In this document: positions 1 to 11,834 of the stretch, piece by piece
Position numbering within the stretch: the stretch's first letter is position 1
Layout of the letters: every line of letters starts with the position of its first letter
DNA from: Lomentospora prolificans
Taxonomy: Eukaryota > Ascomycota > Sordariomycetes > Microascales > Microascaceae
Assembly: GCA_029532625.1 (NCBI GenBank)
Contig: JARFXM010000006.1
Coordinates: 1,550,001-1,614,000, forward strand
DNA: 64,000 bases
Reading direction: 5' to 3'
Position numbers and translations under genes: made by a program
Notes under the pieces: generated by a model
Database searches by the model: none
Seen by the model: only the letters and a program-made list of their open reading frames with translations
Told to the model about the DNA's origin: nothing

Positions 1-3000
1 TCCCCTGCAACTATTAGCCTCGAAGGGGACTCGGCGTGGTAGTTTTCACCTCGATTAGAGGGGATTGACAAGGAGAGGTCTCGGGTCAAGGTGCTCCGGC
101 CGCCGGAGCCTACATGGCGGGCATGTGTCTCTTAACCAACTCTGACAGCCAAGGCCTCGCGGTCGAGAGGTGGTAAAGGGTCTAAACCCTGAGAATGTAA
201 AAGAGGGGTCGCAAAAGCAATTCGACAAGGCGATAAGGCAGCTTTCTTTCAGGTGGATCACTGCTGCATTTCGGTCTTAGACATATCGACGCGTTGTTTT
301 GACCTATTCGGCCAGATCATGCAAACTCCTCAGGAAATGGGGCTGCAAACGGGTGGCCCTTTGGGTGAATTGGCGAATAACCGCGTCGCTCGCTTCCTAG
401 GCTCTCGTGACCAGTCAATGGTACGAATATTCAGATTAGAATTCGGCTTGCCGTCTACGCTCCGAATCCCGTTAGAGGAGGGGTCGTAGCCGGACAGGCC
501 TCGGGATACAAGTCTGCCTTGCATCTCGGTGGCCTCCTCCTTCACCCATGTCTTCTCCCTTGTTATTTCAAGGAGTTTCTTGTGAGGACCCAGAGGATCG
601 CGCAATAGGTATGATTTATTACTGTCGGACCCTCCGCAACGCCCAGCAACCACCAGAGGTTGGCCCCGCGTCTTTCGTCAAGTATTGCGCAACAGGATTT
701 GACGCTCGGTGAATCACGATGCCTGGAATCGAATGGACCTGCATAGGGCTCTCCATCGTTCACTCCTTTCAGGTCACTACCCTCATAAAGTGATCAAGTC
801 GCATCTTCGTGGCGTTTGTTTGTGTGTCTGTGTGTGTGAACGTAACGTCATTCACGGACTGGGCTTGCCTCGTAAGAATCACATCGCTCAGCGAGAGCGG
901 AATAGACCAACTGTCGCGGGGCGACCATAGACCTGGGCCGGTCGAGGACATCCGAATGTCGATGGAAGGGACTCACCTAGCGCAACACTTGCTTCAACGA
1001 AAGATGCGTGCCTTTCTGTGTCACCCTTCGAAATAGTCGGGAGACGGAGCCTTACGATACCGAAGCCTGCCTTGACGGGTGGTAGCTGTTTAGCCAGAGG
1101 ATCGACTCGTTCAGGGGCTGGCGGGGCGGCTCAAAAAGTTCTACGGCAGGCCTGGCCATAACTGAGCTATCATAAGCGAAGCCGCTTTATATCTGGTGAT
1201 CATCGGGCTGGAAAACCAGGTGGTGGCGCTATATGACGACCGGCTTAAGAGCCACCCCAACGGGCAAGCCGGGTATGTCCACAGACGATCCCGCGATAAT
1301 AGTTTCACGCGCTAGAGTACCGGAGTCTCGACAAGAACAATGAGGGCCGTAGCTAGACATACTCAGGAGCAAGCTACTAGCATTGGAGCGGCGATTACAA
1401 TCCGTAGATCGTTGGGAAGAAACGTTGCATCCTGAAATAGACGTCTTGGAGAATACGTGTTTCACCCACCGCCTGACAGGGCTGACGGAGGCTGAGAGAG
1501 GCTGGTGTCCGAGGCTTACTTCCTCCAGTTCCTCTAAAGGCTACCACTCACTCCTGATAATTCCCATCTACGTATGACGAAGGGTATACGAAATGGGAGA
1601 ACTCTACGACCGGTAATCCTTCTTTATGAGCCGCCTCTTGTCCAGTGTGGGCTCGGGCTCGGGCTCGGGCTTTGATAGAAAGGATGCTTAGTCTTAGCTC
1701 TTTGATTCGTGGGCGTTGAAAGTTGAGAAATCGAAGTGTATCGTGCGGAGAAGCGTGTGGTCTGGAAGTTGACGCTCCGATCCTCGAACTGTATGAGCCA
1801 TGCAGCACAGGCTCTCTTTTGGTTGCTGGGTAGAGCAAAGGCCTTGCTCACCTTGAGAGATAGCAACAGCACCGGCAAAATTGCCACGGTTCATATGTAT
1901 CAACGAAGTGTCCTGTTGGGGCACGGCGCGCCTTTTTGCCGAGTTTTAGGATGATTAATTGGCTAGAGCGGCTTGCTTCTTGGAGACTTGGCTGATTGAT
2001 TGAAGCAATATGGGATTCGATGAGGACACCAAGGTCGGTCGGCATCGAGGTGGATATTGTCACACCCGATGCGACATGCGGTACGGCCCTGGAAGCAGCC
2101 ACAGCCAACTTTCCCTGCCAAGGTGCTCCTCTGATTTGGGAAGAAGACTGGTGTTTGGTACTTGAATATCCATCCAGATGCCCTCGCGCTACGTTGGGAA
2201 ATGTATCGTCGCAGGGAGGTGGATCTCAATGCAATTTCCTCGGTGAGGTGATACGCACTATTCACGGTCTCTCACATCTAGAATAACAGTGAGAGCCAAG
2301 AGAGAGTCTCTCTCTCGAAGTCAAATTCGACAGCGCCCCAAGACCCATTTTGCTGCTCCACCAACTGATACATGTACATATATATCCAACGAGGATGCCT
2401 AGTTTTAGCGGACGGACCGCGGTCACTGATGGCTCTGGAGTGTCGTCGTCTTATTCGGCGACAGTACCTTCGTACCATGGTATCCTATTCTTCACTGGTC
2501 CAGAGAGTATTGGCTCGGTGGGACCACTAACGCCCCTGTCCTCAACACCGCCACCGCCTACCCAGGCAACATGGCCCGCCAATCGTAACATCTGCCCTCA
2601 CCTGGCTCTCACTGGATTGGCGATGCGGCTGACGAAGTACGAAGGTAGTGCTCTCGGTCAGAGGAAAGGAAGGGGGAAGGCTCGGGCCAGGCTCGCGGAT
2701 GTTCCTTCGCCAGAGGTCCAGATGCTGCGGTACCTCCGAAACGGACACGACCGTGACGACGGCCGTGGCTATATCTGCATGCATATGAACGAGGAGCATT
2801 CGCGATGAAGAGTCCTTCTCTTCTCTTCCTGAAGAATTGTGCCGACTGCCGAGTACCTAATAGCCAGCATTTCCCAAGCTGGAAACGCTAAGTCATGTAC
2901 GAGGTTACAATACTCGCGAAACGAGGCAAGGTCCCATTGAGAGCGGGATTCATGTTTATTGTGCTGGGCTGAATATCGATGGGGATCAGATGGATGAACC

Positions 3001-3844
3001 TCCCATCGATGGAGGTACACAGTTGAAGCGCATGGACATACACTGTTATATATTTCCCTTTGGATCCAGCCAAGCACGAAGAATCCAAACAGTGGCTGGA
3101 TTGGACAGGAAAGTATCTGGTACTTCAAATCCTGACAATTTGGCTGGACGCACGGGATTTCATTGGTAGCTATGACTGCTGAGTGGCGCATTTGCCATGC
3201 TGATGTCTCCTCCAATCGCACACTCTCGCCGACACGCCGTGCGACCCAGGGCGAAGAGCTCAACTTCAGATTTTGCGCAAGCCTTTTTCCCCTCTGACAA
3301 TTTTCCCTCTTTGGGGCTCGCAACAAGACGCAGGCTCAAGCACAGCCCACCCCTACCATACCTTCGACCACCTCTCCCGCCCCCAAATCGACATCCACAT
3401 TATCGCACCAACTTCGTACTTGCAACGGAGCGCCCGCCAAAGCAGTCGCCATCAACAACCTCACCAATGCATCCTCAAGAAAGCACCTCGCGTTGATTGT
3501 AGCCATCCTCAATTCTGCCCTTGTTTCACCATCACATTAGTTACTTTGCACACAGTTCATTTTCTCACTCCTGAACTTCCCCTCATCTTATTTTTTGATA
3601 CACTGCTCCAACATCGTGGACTAGGAATTCTAGCATCTCAGCTCTCGCCACGTTCCAGCCACACACCTCTTCCACGCCCCATCTCCTTCCATCTTTCATC
3701 ACCATCATCTAGAGCAACCTTCCGGCAATGCAATTCCGGAGTATTTGTGCTGCTTGATGCTGCGAATAGCAAGTTAAAACGCCGCATTCCCCAATTTTCC
3801 ATTTAACACACTCCTTCTGAGAACCCGACTGCCACCCCGTCACC
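1..3844. other. Gene-free stretch upstream of the C2H2 gene
   Basis: I recognise no gene here. The open frames are short, lack known motifs and overlap on both strands. Visible low-complexity items are a GT-rich run near 815-840 and about 3.5 copies of GGGCTC at 1649-1670. The last 600 bases (about 3200-3844) become rich in C and T on the plus strand, which fits the leader and promoter of the C2H2 gene that starts at 3845. Confidence 0.6.
1649..1670. repeat. GGGCTC hexanucleotide run
   Basis: About 3.5 tandem copies of GGGCTC are visible. They lie in the gene-free start of the window and are not tied to any gene. Confidence 0.8.
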
Positions 3845-5773
3845 ATGGCGTCTGAGCAAGGTCCAGTCGTGACAGAAGCTTCGCTTCAAGCGTCGCAACA
3901 CGCGCCCACCGCGGTAGAAGCCGCCCAGCCATCGATCGCCGACGCGCCTGAATCTAACACGGCTACGAATCCTTTGAAGCGATCTCGCGATGATACTCCC
4001 GCCTCACCGACCCCAGCCGCCGAAGAGCCATCGTACAAAGCCCCTCGCTTTGAGCTGCGATCAACCTCACCAATCCAACTAACCGCGGCCGCGGCGGCCT
4101 TGGAGGCCGAGCGTCGTCGGAGGGAGGAAGATTTAGGCCATGACGAGAGTAACTCCGGCGATGCCACTGCCCACTCGGTCCTCGAGAAGTTGATACAAAG
4201 CGCAGGAGTGTTGACTCAGCCGCCGTCTACCGAGCCCCCTGCGCCCGCGGCACCGACCGCCGTAATGGACGCAGCACCCAAACAACACAGCGCAGCCGCA
4301 GAATCTATGTTGGAGCAGCCTCCAGTCGCGCCGGAATCATCAGCGTCGACCCTGATCACGAATAATGTGGCCCAAGTCGGGCTTGTGGATGCGAGCCAAC
4401 CCGTAGACACGGGCATCTCTGGAGCTCAAGTGACGGAAAGCCCCACACCAATGGACATCGACCCTAAGCTTGAGGAGGCCCATGCCGCGCAGCAGCAGCA
4501 GCAGCAAGAGAATAGGGCACCGATCACGTCGCTCTCATACCCCGGTCCACACCATACGCCGAGTCCCATGCCGGCACCTCCGGCTAGGACGTTAAGCTAT
4601 CCGCTAGGAGCTACCTCCGACCAGGGCTCACCGACGTCTCCAGAGACGGGGACCAAGAGACATAAATGTCCGTTCTGTGACACCGTGTTCACTCGACACC
4701 ATAACCTTAAGAGTCACTTGTTGACCCATAGCCAAGAGAAGCCGTATGAATGCGAGAAGTGCAAGATGCGGTTCCGTCGACTTCACGATCTTAAACGTCA
4801 CTCAAAGCTCCACACAGGCGAGAAGCCACATATCTGTCCCAAGTGCGACAGAAAATTTGCGAGAGGAGACGCCTTGGCAAGGCATAGCAAGGGTGCCGGC
4901 GGATGTGCCGGGCGACGGTCCAGCATGGGAAGCTTTGCGGAGGATGATATGGCCAACTCTAGCATGGTGGACGGGGATGACTCCCAGCTCAGTGCTGCAC
5001 TATACACCAAATATGCGACCGAAGCGGCCGAGGAGGCCAGGAGACGCCAGAGCCTCCCTGTCCCCAAAGCGCCTCAGGTCGTTGCCGGTCCAGCGAGCCC
5101 TGAAGGTGCGCGCGCTTTCTCGGGCGCCCCATCACGCAGCAACAGTGGCCTGTTTCCGCCTGCATCTGAACGTAATAGTGTAAGTACATGGACGTCCCCT
5201 AGTTTATCGGGCAGTATGGTCAGCGGTCACACCTCAGCCACCAGCATCTCGTCGATGCCGGTGACTGTGGGTAGTAGTTCTTATGCGGGGGTAACGGAGA
5301 GCCCCCAACCGCTAAGCCCAGCTGTTCCGGGACTACAGGGACAAGACTCGCTCGCTACTACCCATCAAGCACAGTCTCCAGGCCTAACACAGCAGTCTCA
5401 GCAGCAGCAACCACAGGGTTACACGCGACGAGATCCCGACCGCCGGACGCCCCCAGCTTCCGGCGTATCGGCGAAGGTTAACAGTACGCCTGACGGTCGG
5501 TACTTGGCAGGCCAGAACGGCCAAGGAACACCGCAACCTGGCTCCACTCGTACAAGCAACGGCGCGCAGGTAATCGATAGTCCCAACATGTTTGCAGGAG
5601 ATGTGTACGGACTGTGGACGTACATTCAAAATCTCGAGGAGAGGATTTCGCAGATGGAGAAGACGGACCGCGAAAAGCAGGTGCAGATCACAACGCTGAA
5701 CAACGACGTCGCTGCTCTGCGAAAGGAGCTTGAAGCGAGACCCCTAGCCGACCCCGCTGTCGTAAAGCAATAG
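3845..5773 (+). CDS. C2H2 zinc-finger transcription factor
   Basis: A single-exon gene of 642 residues, probably a nuclear sequence-specific DNA-binding regulator. The N-terminal 270 residues are low complexity (Ala, Pro, Ser), with a Gln run near residue 217. Three zinc fingers follow: C275/C278/H291/H295, C303/C306/H319/H323, and a third with C331/C334/H347 whose last ligand appears to be C354, so it is C2HC-like. TGEKP-type linkers join the fingers. The middle is Ser/Pro/Gln-rich. Residues about 590-630 form a heptad-like Leu/Ile helix that could dimerise. Filamentous fungi have related factors often labelled Azf1-like, but I cannot assign a name or target genes. The start is the first in-frame ATG after a long pyrimidine-rich leader, in a CACCATGG context. 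Confidence 0.9.
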   Translation: MASEQGPVVTEASLQASQHAPTAVEAAQPSIADAPESNTATNPLKRSRDDTPASPTPAAEEPSYKAPRFELRSTSPIQLTAAAAALEAERRRREEDLGHDESNSGDATAHSVLEKLIQSAGVLTQPPSTEPPAPAAPTAVMDAAPKQHSAAAESMLEQPPVAPESSASTLITNNVAQVGLVDASQPVDTGISGAQVTESPTPMDIDPKLEEAHAAQQQQQQENRAPITSLSYPGPHHTPSPMPAPPARTLSYPLGATSDQGSPTSPETGTKRHKCPFCDTVFTRHHNLKSHLLTHSQEKPYECEKCKMRFRRLHDLKRHSKLHTGEKPHICPKCDRKFARGDALARHSKGAGGCAGRRSSMGSFAEDDMANSSMVDGDDSQLSAALYTKYATEAAEEARRRQSLPVPKAPQVVAGPASPEGARAFSGAPSRSNSGLFPPASERNSVSTWTSPSLSGSMVSGHTSATSISSMPVTVGSSSYAGVTESPQPLSPAVPGLQGQDSLATTHQAQSPGLTQQSQQQQPQGYTRRDPDRRTPPASGVSAKVNSTPDGRYLAGQNGQGTPQPGSTRTSNGAQVIDSPNMFAGDVYGLWTYIQNLEERISQMEKTDREKQVQITTLNNDVAALRKELEARPLADPAVVKQ

Positions 5774-7600
5774 AGACAAAGGCGTTGGCTTTGGGGATGA
5801 GAGGAACCCTATTTCCTCGAATCTTTTGCTACCAAAGCTTTGTATAACTTGAGACCGATCCGCTGGGTGAGTGAGACGAGCGAGACGTGATGGACTTCAA
5901 CAAGGCTAAATGCGGCGAGTGAAAAAAGAGGCGAGACTTTTCTTTTACATACGGATGGGATCGGAACGGCGTTTAGGATTTGAAGGCAAGCAAATGCGTT
6001 TTTTTTTCGCTCATAACACTTTGCTTGCTCTACGATGGGGAAGGGGGCGGGTCAAGGAAAACAAAAAGGAACCGAGTGTCGACTCGTCATGGCGTGGCCG
6101 TGCACGAAGCGTGTCGAGGCTGTTGGTCGGCTTGGGTTTACGGGTACAGCAGTCATGTTTTGACCATTTGCAAAGGTCCACCAGGTGCTTGATGGCCGTA
6201 TGGTTCTGGCTTGGACATCCTTTTTCTGTTTGTCATTATTGCCGCTGTTTCTTCTCAATTTTTGTGTATTATTATGTATATATCTGATATACCTGGGTCG
6301 ATGATCATTTCTGTGTCTGAACTCGTAAAGACCGAATGCCCAATATCAAGAAGTTAGCAAGCCAAGACTTGGTTCACAAGTGTGTGTAATCGATCGGCCT
6401 TTGCCTGCGAAAACCTTGTATGGCCTCTCATAGCCTGGCCGCTGGCGGCGCAGCTCCCCTGATTCCGGCTCTAAATAAGGTTCGACGGCGGGGCTCAGAG
6501 ATTCGGCGGTATGAATCGCGGTCTTTAGCCTGGCGTGGGAACGGACACAGAATTTAGCGTCTTGCCCTCAGCTCGTCCGCCGGGGTGAGGGGGTAGGTCG
6601 TGGACGCTTCATCATTCCGAGGGCGGGGGTGACGACATGTCGAAAAAGAATAGGGAGCATTGAAGCAAACGGAATACGTCCGTACCTAGGCTGACGTTGG
6701 CAATGCTGTGGAGGCGGGTGGCGAGGGGCGAATGAGATTCGCACAGAACCGACTGATTTCTCCCACCCGACTTTATGTGTTTGCGCAGTTTAGCTCCGAA
6801 GATTGAGGGCTTCGAACGCCAGCTGCGTGCGGGCGGGTTCCTCCTACAAGTAGGTTCAAGCTAGTGGCTGGCCAGCAAGGGGTGCCCTGTGGACCGAGGC
6901 TCTCTGGAGCGGACTGCTCAACTTGAGGTATAGCCTGGCCAGCGGAAGCTCGGCTCCATTCCCTTTGCCAGCCAGCGGGGTTCCAAGTATTGGTCCGATC
7001 AACAGGATACCTTCTCTAGCGAGCAAGCTCCAACGAAGTCCTTGCCCGTGCCTTCACTTGCCTTCGTTTACGAGGCCCGACGTCATCACGCACAGCCAGC
7101 AATCAGCACACGGCTTAAATGCTCCAAATCTCCCCCCATCTGGTAATCAAGTAATTATCAAGCAAGCCCGATCAGCTTTGCCTGTCTGCACTCGTCAGGT
7201 CTAGCATCTACGAATCCGACCCAATCACCTCTTGTCTATTGGATAGACTTTCCCACTAAGCATCCGCTACGGGTATTGCCTTTTATTAAACTCTTGTCAG
7301 TTCCTGAGTTTACAATCTTCTTCATTCCCAACCTCGGATGTGAAAACGACTGCTGCCTGCCCAATCGTTCGCCTTTCTTCATTAGAAGAGTCCTTGATCG
7401 GTTCCATGCGACAAGATCTGGGGCTGCAGAGACGTCAACGAACCGTGTGTGACTGAGCTAGCACTACCGACCCCTGTTTGTTCGGCCTCAGGACCTCGTC
7501 AGACGAGTCCGGCATTGCGCTGGCTTCCCACCTCTTTATATTTCCGCCCCATCCCCGCTTCTAGGTTCGCACAAATTCATCCAGATCCCTTTTCGCTGCC
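5774..7600. other. C2H2 3' region and DGAT2 promoter
   Basis: No gene is recognised. The first part should hold the 3' UTR of the zinc-finger gene. The last 400 bases are C/T-rich with CCAAT boxes near 7221 and 7361 and a TATA-like TTATAT near 7536, about 60 bases before the DGAT2 start, which suggests the core promoter of that gene. Confidence 0.5.
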
Positions 7601-9176
7601 ATGGCCGCGATAGCAGGAGTTATGGGCGACGAGAGCCCGAGCCGAAAAGGTATGGTATAATTCCCATGACCAGTTTCTGAATGATGACCCCTTCGGATGT
7701 GACGGCCCGACGTCCTCCCACACGATCACTCGAGCTGCGTCATCTGACCTTAGCGTCGCCTAAGCCGCCCCGATGTCCAGGTTGTGTAGGCTGCGCCTTT
7801 CTGCAGTCGTTTTCTTGTACTGCGGGAGGTAGTAAGCTTCCATACGATCGCTTGATGTTGACCATCGCATTATCACAGTGGCAGCGACCGATTTCTCATC
7901 CCCCTCGTCCGACATCGTACCCTCCTGGTCCATGGAGCGGAAGGAAATGATCGAGGCTGGCACGGCTGCTACCACCAGCGAAGATTCGAGATCGCGTGAG
8001 ACGAGCTATGCTGCTTCAGAGACGACCGAGACGACCCTTGACGCAAACGACGAGAGGCCGCACGAGCTAAGGATGAGCCGAAAAGCCATCGATGACTACC
8101 CACCGCTGACCGACGCCGCCGAGAATCAACACTATGAGAGACACAGCTGGAGCCGGGCTGGTATCAGATTCGCTCCTCTACGTGTACCTCTGGTGAGGCG
8201 ACTGCAGACTCTAGCAGTATTGTTTCACTGCACTGCCGTCGTCTTCTTTCCCGCGCTTTTCTTCTTTTTTTGCGCCATGCCCCTGCTATGGCCTATCGTG
8301 ATCCCGTACCTCATCCATCTCTCTGTTTCGACAGCTGCCACGGACGGAAACCTCAAGTACCGGTCGGAGCACATCAGGTCACTACCTATCTGGAAGTTGT
8401 TTGCTGGCTACTTCCCGATCAAACTGCACAAGACGCATGACCTCCCAGCGGACAAGAAGTACATCCTAGGATACCACCCTCATGGAATTATCTCGCACGG
8501 CGCATGGGCTGCCTTTACCACCAATGTTCTCGGGTTTAATGAAAAGTTCCCAGGCATCACCAACACTCTCGTGACGTTGGAGTCAAATTTCAAGATCCCC
8601 ATCTACCGCGATTGGCTCCTGGCTGTGGGTCTGCGCTCTGTATCCAAGGAGTCTATCTGGAACACACTAACTCGAGGGGGACCCGACGGCCAAGGTGCCG
8701 GCCGCGCCGTGACTATCGTCATAGGTGGTGCGCGGGAATCCCTCGAGGCTGAACCACGCACTCTGCGGCTTATTCTGAAGGCGCGCAAAGGCTTCGTCAA
8801 GATGGCCCTTAGAACCGGCGCCGACCTTGTTCCCGTGCTCGCATTCGGAGAGAATGCGTTATACGACCAGCTGAGCCCCAGGACGCACCCTATGGTCCAT
8901 AAGTTCCAGATGTTTTGTCTAAAAGTCTTCAAATTCACGCTGCCGGCCCTGCATGGCCGTGGTGTTCTTAACTACGATATTGGGCTAATGCCCTATCGGC
9001 GGCCGGTTAACATCGTCGTCGGGAAGCCGATCCCAGTAACGAAGAGTGCCACGCCTGACCAGGCCGAGATCGACAAAGTACACGACTTGTATGTCGCTGA
9101 GCTGCAGAAGATATGGGAAGCTTACAAGGATGAATTCTCCAGCGATCGCAAAGCGGACCTAGAGATTGTTGCCTGA
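7601..9176 (+). CDS. DGA1: Diacylglycerol O-acyltransferase, DGAT2 family
   Basis: Catalyses the last step of triacylglycerol synthesis, moving an acyl group from acyl-CoA to diacylglycerol at the ER and lipid droplet. Exons are 7601-7649 and 7879-9176; the 229-nt intron is long for this window. The product is 448 residues. Visible family features are a hydrophobic hairpin at roughly residues 135-170, a YFP motif in the sequence YFPIKL, the catalytic HPHG at residues 216-219, the GGARES block, the RKGFVKMAL...LVPV block and a C-terminal GKPIPV segment. Residues 1-110 are Ser/Thr/Glu-rich and poorly structured, as in other fungal Dga1 proteins. If the short first exon is not used, ATG at 7933 in exon 2 is an in-frame alternative start. 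The gene stands alone between two unrelated neighbours. Confidence 0.93.
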
Positions 9177-9940
9177 TTTTGACCATCTTGTTTCCTTGGC
9201 TTGCATGTTTTTTTTTTTTTTCTAGTATTTCTTTTGTGATGGAACGGAGTTTTGGGACGGTGGCTGCATACATCTCTACAATTGGCTGGACAAAAGGAAA
9301 TCACCGCGCCTCGGGGCACTCGGGGTTTTTGGTCCCTGGGAAGGTTGGAGACGAAGTGTATCGATATAACACGGTGGGTTTATACGCATGGTCTGTGGAA
9401 CGGACCGGAGGGCATTATCAATAGTTTGTCTACATTAGCATGGCATAGGGTAGTTACACTTTTCAATTTTTAGTTTTCTTCCGGTGATCAACGAACAGCA
9501 TAGAGAAGAGAAGAGAAGAAGGCATAGCAATTTCTGTGTCGATTGCTCAATCTCGCTCAATCTTGCGTCGCCTTTCAAGCAGAGCGGGCGACTTGCCACT
9601 CTGAAGCTTGGAAGCGTGAGCAGCTGATCACCTGACCCCGCGTAAATTGGTTGTTCGCGATTCGTCGCGTCCCGGTCAATTCAATTTGATACCAAGTGTA
9701 CGTACTGAATAGCACACTGAGCATCACGAAGAAAAAAAAAAAAAAGCAAAAGTCGCCGTGAGAACCAGGTCAACCCCGAAGTCCCCCTCCCTGCGCTGTT
9801 CAGTTGTCTTCAGCCATCATTTCGTCCTACCTATTCTTCAGTAGAACTCGAGGCATACATACATACCTCTGAAACACGCCATTCGCCTATCAATTTGAGA
9901 CGCACACCAGACACACGACTCCACCAGCGTTATCTCCATA
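9177..9940. other. Intergenic region, DGAT2 to AP endonuclease
   Basis: No gene is seen. There is a T14 run at 9208-9221 just after the DGAT2 stop, an A14 run at 9732-9745, and a short CATA repeat near 9853-9867 in the leader of the AP endonuclease gene. The A-tract could act as a nucleosome-poor promoter element. Confidence 0.5.
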
Positions 9941-11450
9941 ATGTGCCCGACCTCTGTTCGGAAGAGGCTCACACGGCTAGCCGACAAAGTTACCCACGCA
10001 CGCACGGCCAAAGCGAAGGGCGCCAAGCCCAAGGTCAAGGACGAAGAGGAAGGGCACGAGAGCGACGAGTACGACGACGGCGGAGCGAGTGACGACGGCG
10101 GCAAGACCTCCAAGAAGCGCAAGGTGGCGGCCCGGTCGACGGGAACCAAGGCCAAGACCGCCAAGAAGCAGAAGAAGGGCGGGGAAGACATGACGCCTTT
10201 GGCCGCGAGGACGGCGGTCGCGTCGTTGAAGAAGGCCATGTATATTGGAGCGCACGTCAGCGCTGCCGGAGGTTCGTCGGCTTTTCCTCCCCTCCTGGGT
10301 GCGGTTCGGAGCTTGTGAGCGGTGGTTTCGCTAACCAGAAAACGCAGGCGTGCAAAATTCGATCCCGAACGCTATGCACGTTGGCGCCAACGCCTTTGCC
10401 CTCTTCCTCAAGTCTCAAAGGAAATGGACGAATCCCCCTCTGGCGCCCGACGTCGCGAAGCAGTACCGCGACCTCGCGGCGGAGAACTCGTACGACTCGA
10501 CTCTACACGTCCTGCCCCACGGTAGCTACCTAGTCAACCTTGCGCAGGCCGACGCGGACAAGGCCGCGCAGGCCTATGCCAGCTTCGTCGACGACCTGAA
10601 ACGGTGCGATGAGCTCGGGATCCGACTATATAATTTCCACCCGGGGAACTGCGGTGGCGGAGACAAGGAGGAAGCGTGCGCTCGCATCGCCGAGAAGCTC
10701 AACGAGGCACACGCCGAGACGAAGCACGTCGTCACCGTGTTGGAGAACATGGCCGGTGGCGGCAATGTCGTTGGCGGCAAATTTGAGGAGCTGAGGGACA
10801 TCATCAAGGGAGTCAAGAACAAGGAGAGGGTAGCGGTTTGCCTGGACACGTGCCACGCCTTTGCGGCGGGCTATGATTTGAGGACGCCGGAGGCTTACAA
10901 GAAGACGATGAAGACTTTCGATCAAGTGGTGGGACTCAAGTATCTCAGGGCGTTCCACCGTAGGCTCCTCCTCCTCCTCCCTATTCAGCCCGGACTGGTC
11001 TTCTAACACTTTCTTTCTCTCTCAGTCAACGATAGCAAAGCTCCCTTTGGTTCAAATCGCGATCTCCACGCTAATATAGGCACTGGCTTCCTCGGCCTCC
11101 GTGCCTTCCACAGCCTCGTCAACGATGACACTTTCGCCGGCTGCCCGATGGTCCTCGAGACCCCCATCGAGCGCAAAGGTCCCGACGGCAAGATGTTCGA
11201 GGACAAGAAGGTCTGGGCTGATGAGATTAAGCTCCTTGAGGGGCTGATTGGTGCGGATCCCGAGTCCAAAGAGTTCAAGGAGAAGGAGGAGAAGCTTCAG
11301 AAGGAGGGGGCGTCGGAGAGAGCGAAACTACAAGATCAGGTCGATAGGAAGGCGGCTAAGGATGCTAAGAAGGGGCAGAAGGCCGCCAAGGGCGCGGCAA
11401 AGAAGGGGAGGAAGAAGGTGAAGGAGGAAACGGACGAGGAGAGTGAGTAG
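9941..11450 (+). CDS. APN1: AP endonuclease, Nfo/Apn1 family (family 2)
   Basis: Cuts the backbone 5' of abasic sites and trims damaged 3' ends in base excision repair. Exons are 9941-10271, 10348-10959 and 11026-11450, joining to 455 residues. The endonuclease IV barrel starts near residue 100 with YIGAHVSAAGG and carries the expected zinc ligands: His in HVSAAGG, His in HGSYLVN, His in HPGNCGGG, Glu in VLENMAG, Asp and His in CLDTCHAF, Asp in LNDSK, Asp and His in RDLHANIG, and Glu in VLETP. Residues 1-95 and the last 60 are Lys-rich tails with probable nuclear targeting signals and acidic patches. Intron 1 starts with GTTCGT, a weak-looking donor, but the join restores the conserved SAAGG-V core exactly. 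It converges on BUB1. Confidence 0.95.
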
Positions 11451-11834
11451 ATGATGTCATGAGGTTTGTAAGAATACTCGGGGTCACAAAAATGTTCGGT
11501 CTATCATTGCTAGAAGAGGAGCCGGCTCTTCAAACATCACATCACAGGCAGCTTTGGCGAGCTAGCTCGGCAGCCAGCAATATTGGAGAGTAGTATAAGG
11601 GTGAGTTTCATTACAAGTCGCTTGAGACTAGTCGGCGTAAAGGTGCTTCGCGGAGATCACAGCCCAAGCGGTTGTCAGGATCAAGTCAAGCATATCAAGT
11701 ATACGTAAGAGGTATTCGAAATATAAAAGCAACAAGTCAATAAAACGCATAAAGCATGTATGCAAACCCATCAATCAACCCTAAAACTCCACATCACTCA
11801 TCATAGCAGTTCACGGAGGAGCTATAACGCCCTT
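11451..11834. other. Short convergent spacer, APN1 to BUB1
   Basis: This 384-base stretch lies between two converging stop codons and should hold both 3' UTRs. AATAAA-like signals such as CAATAAAAC near 11740 are present. No gene is seen. Confidence 0.6.

Noticed and set aside
1..3200. Possible protein gene at the start of the window
   Set aside because: Open frames are short and overlapping, with no splice joins giving a recognisable domain.
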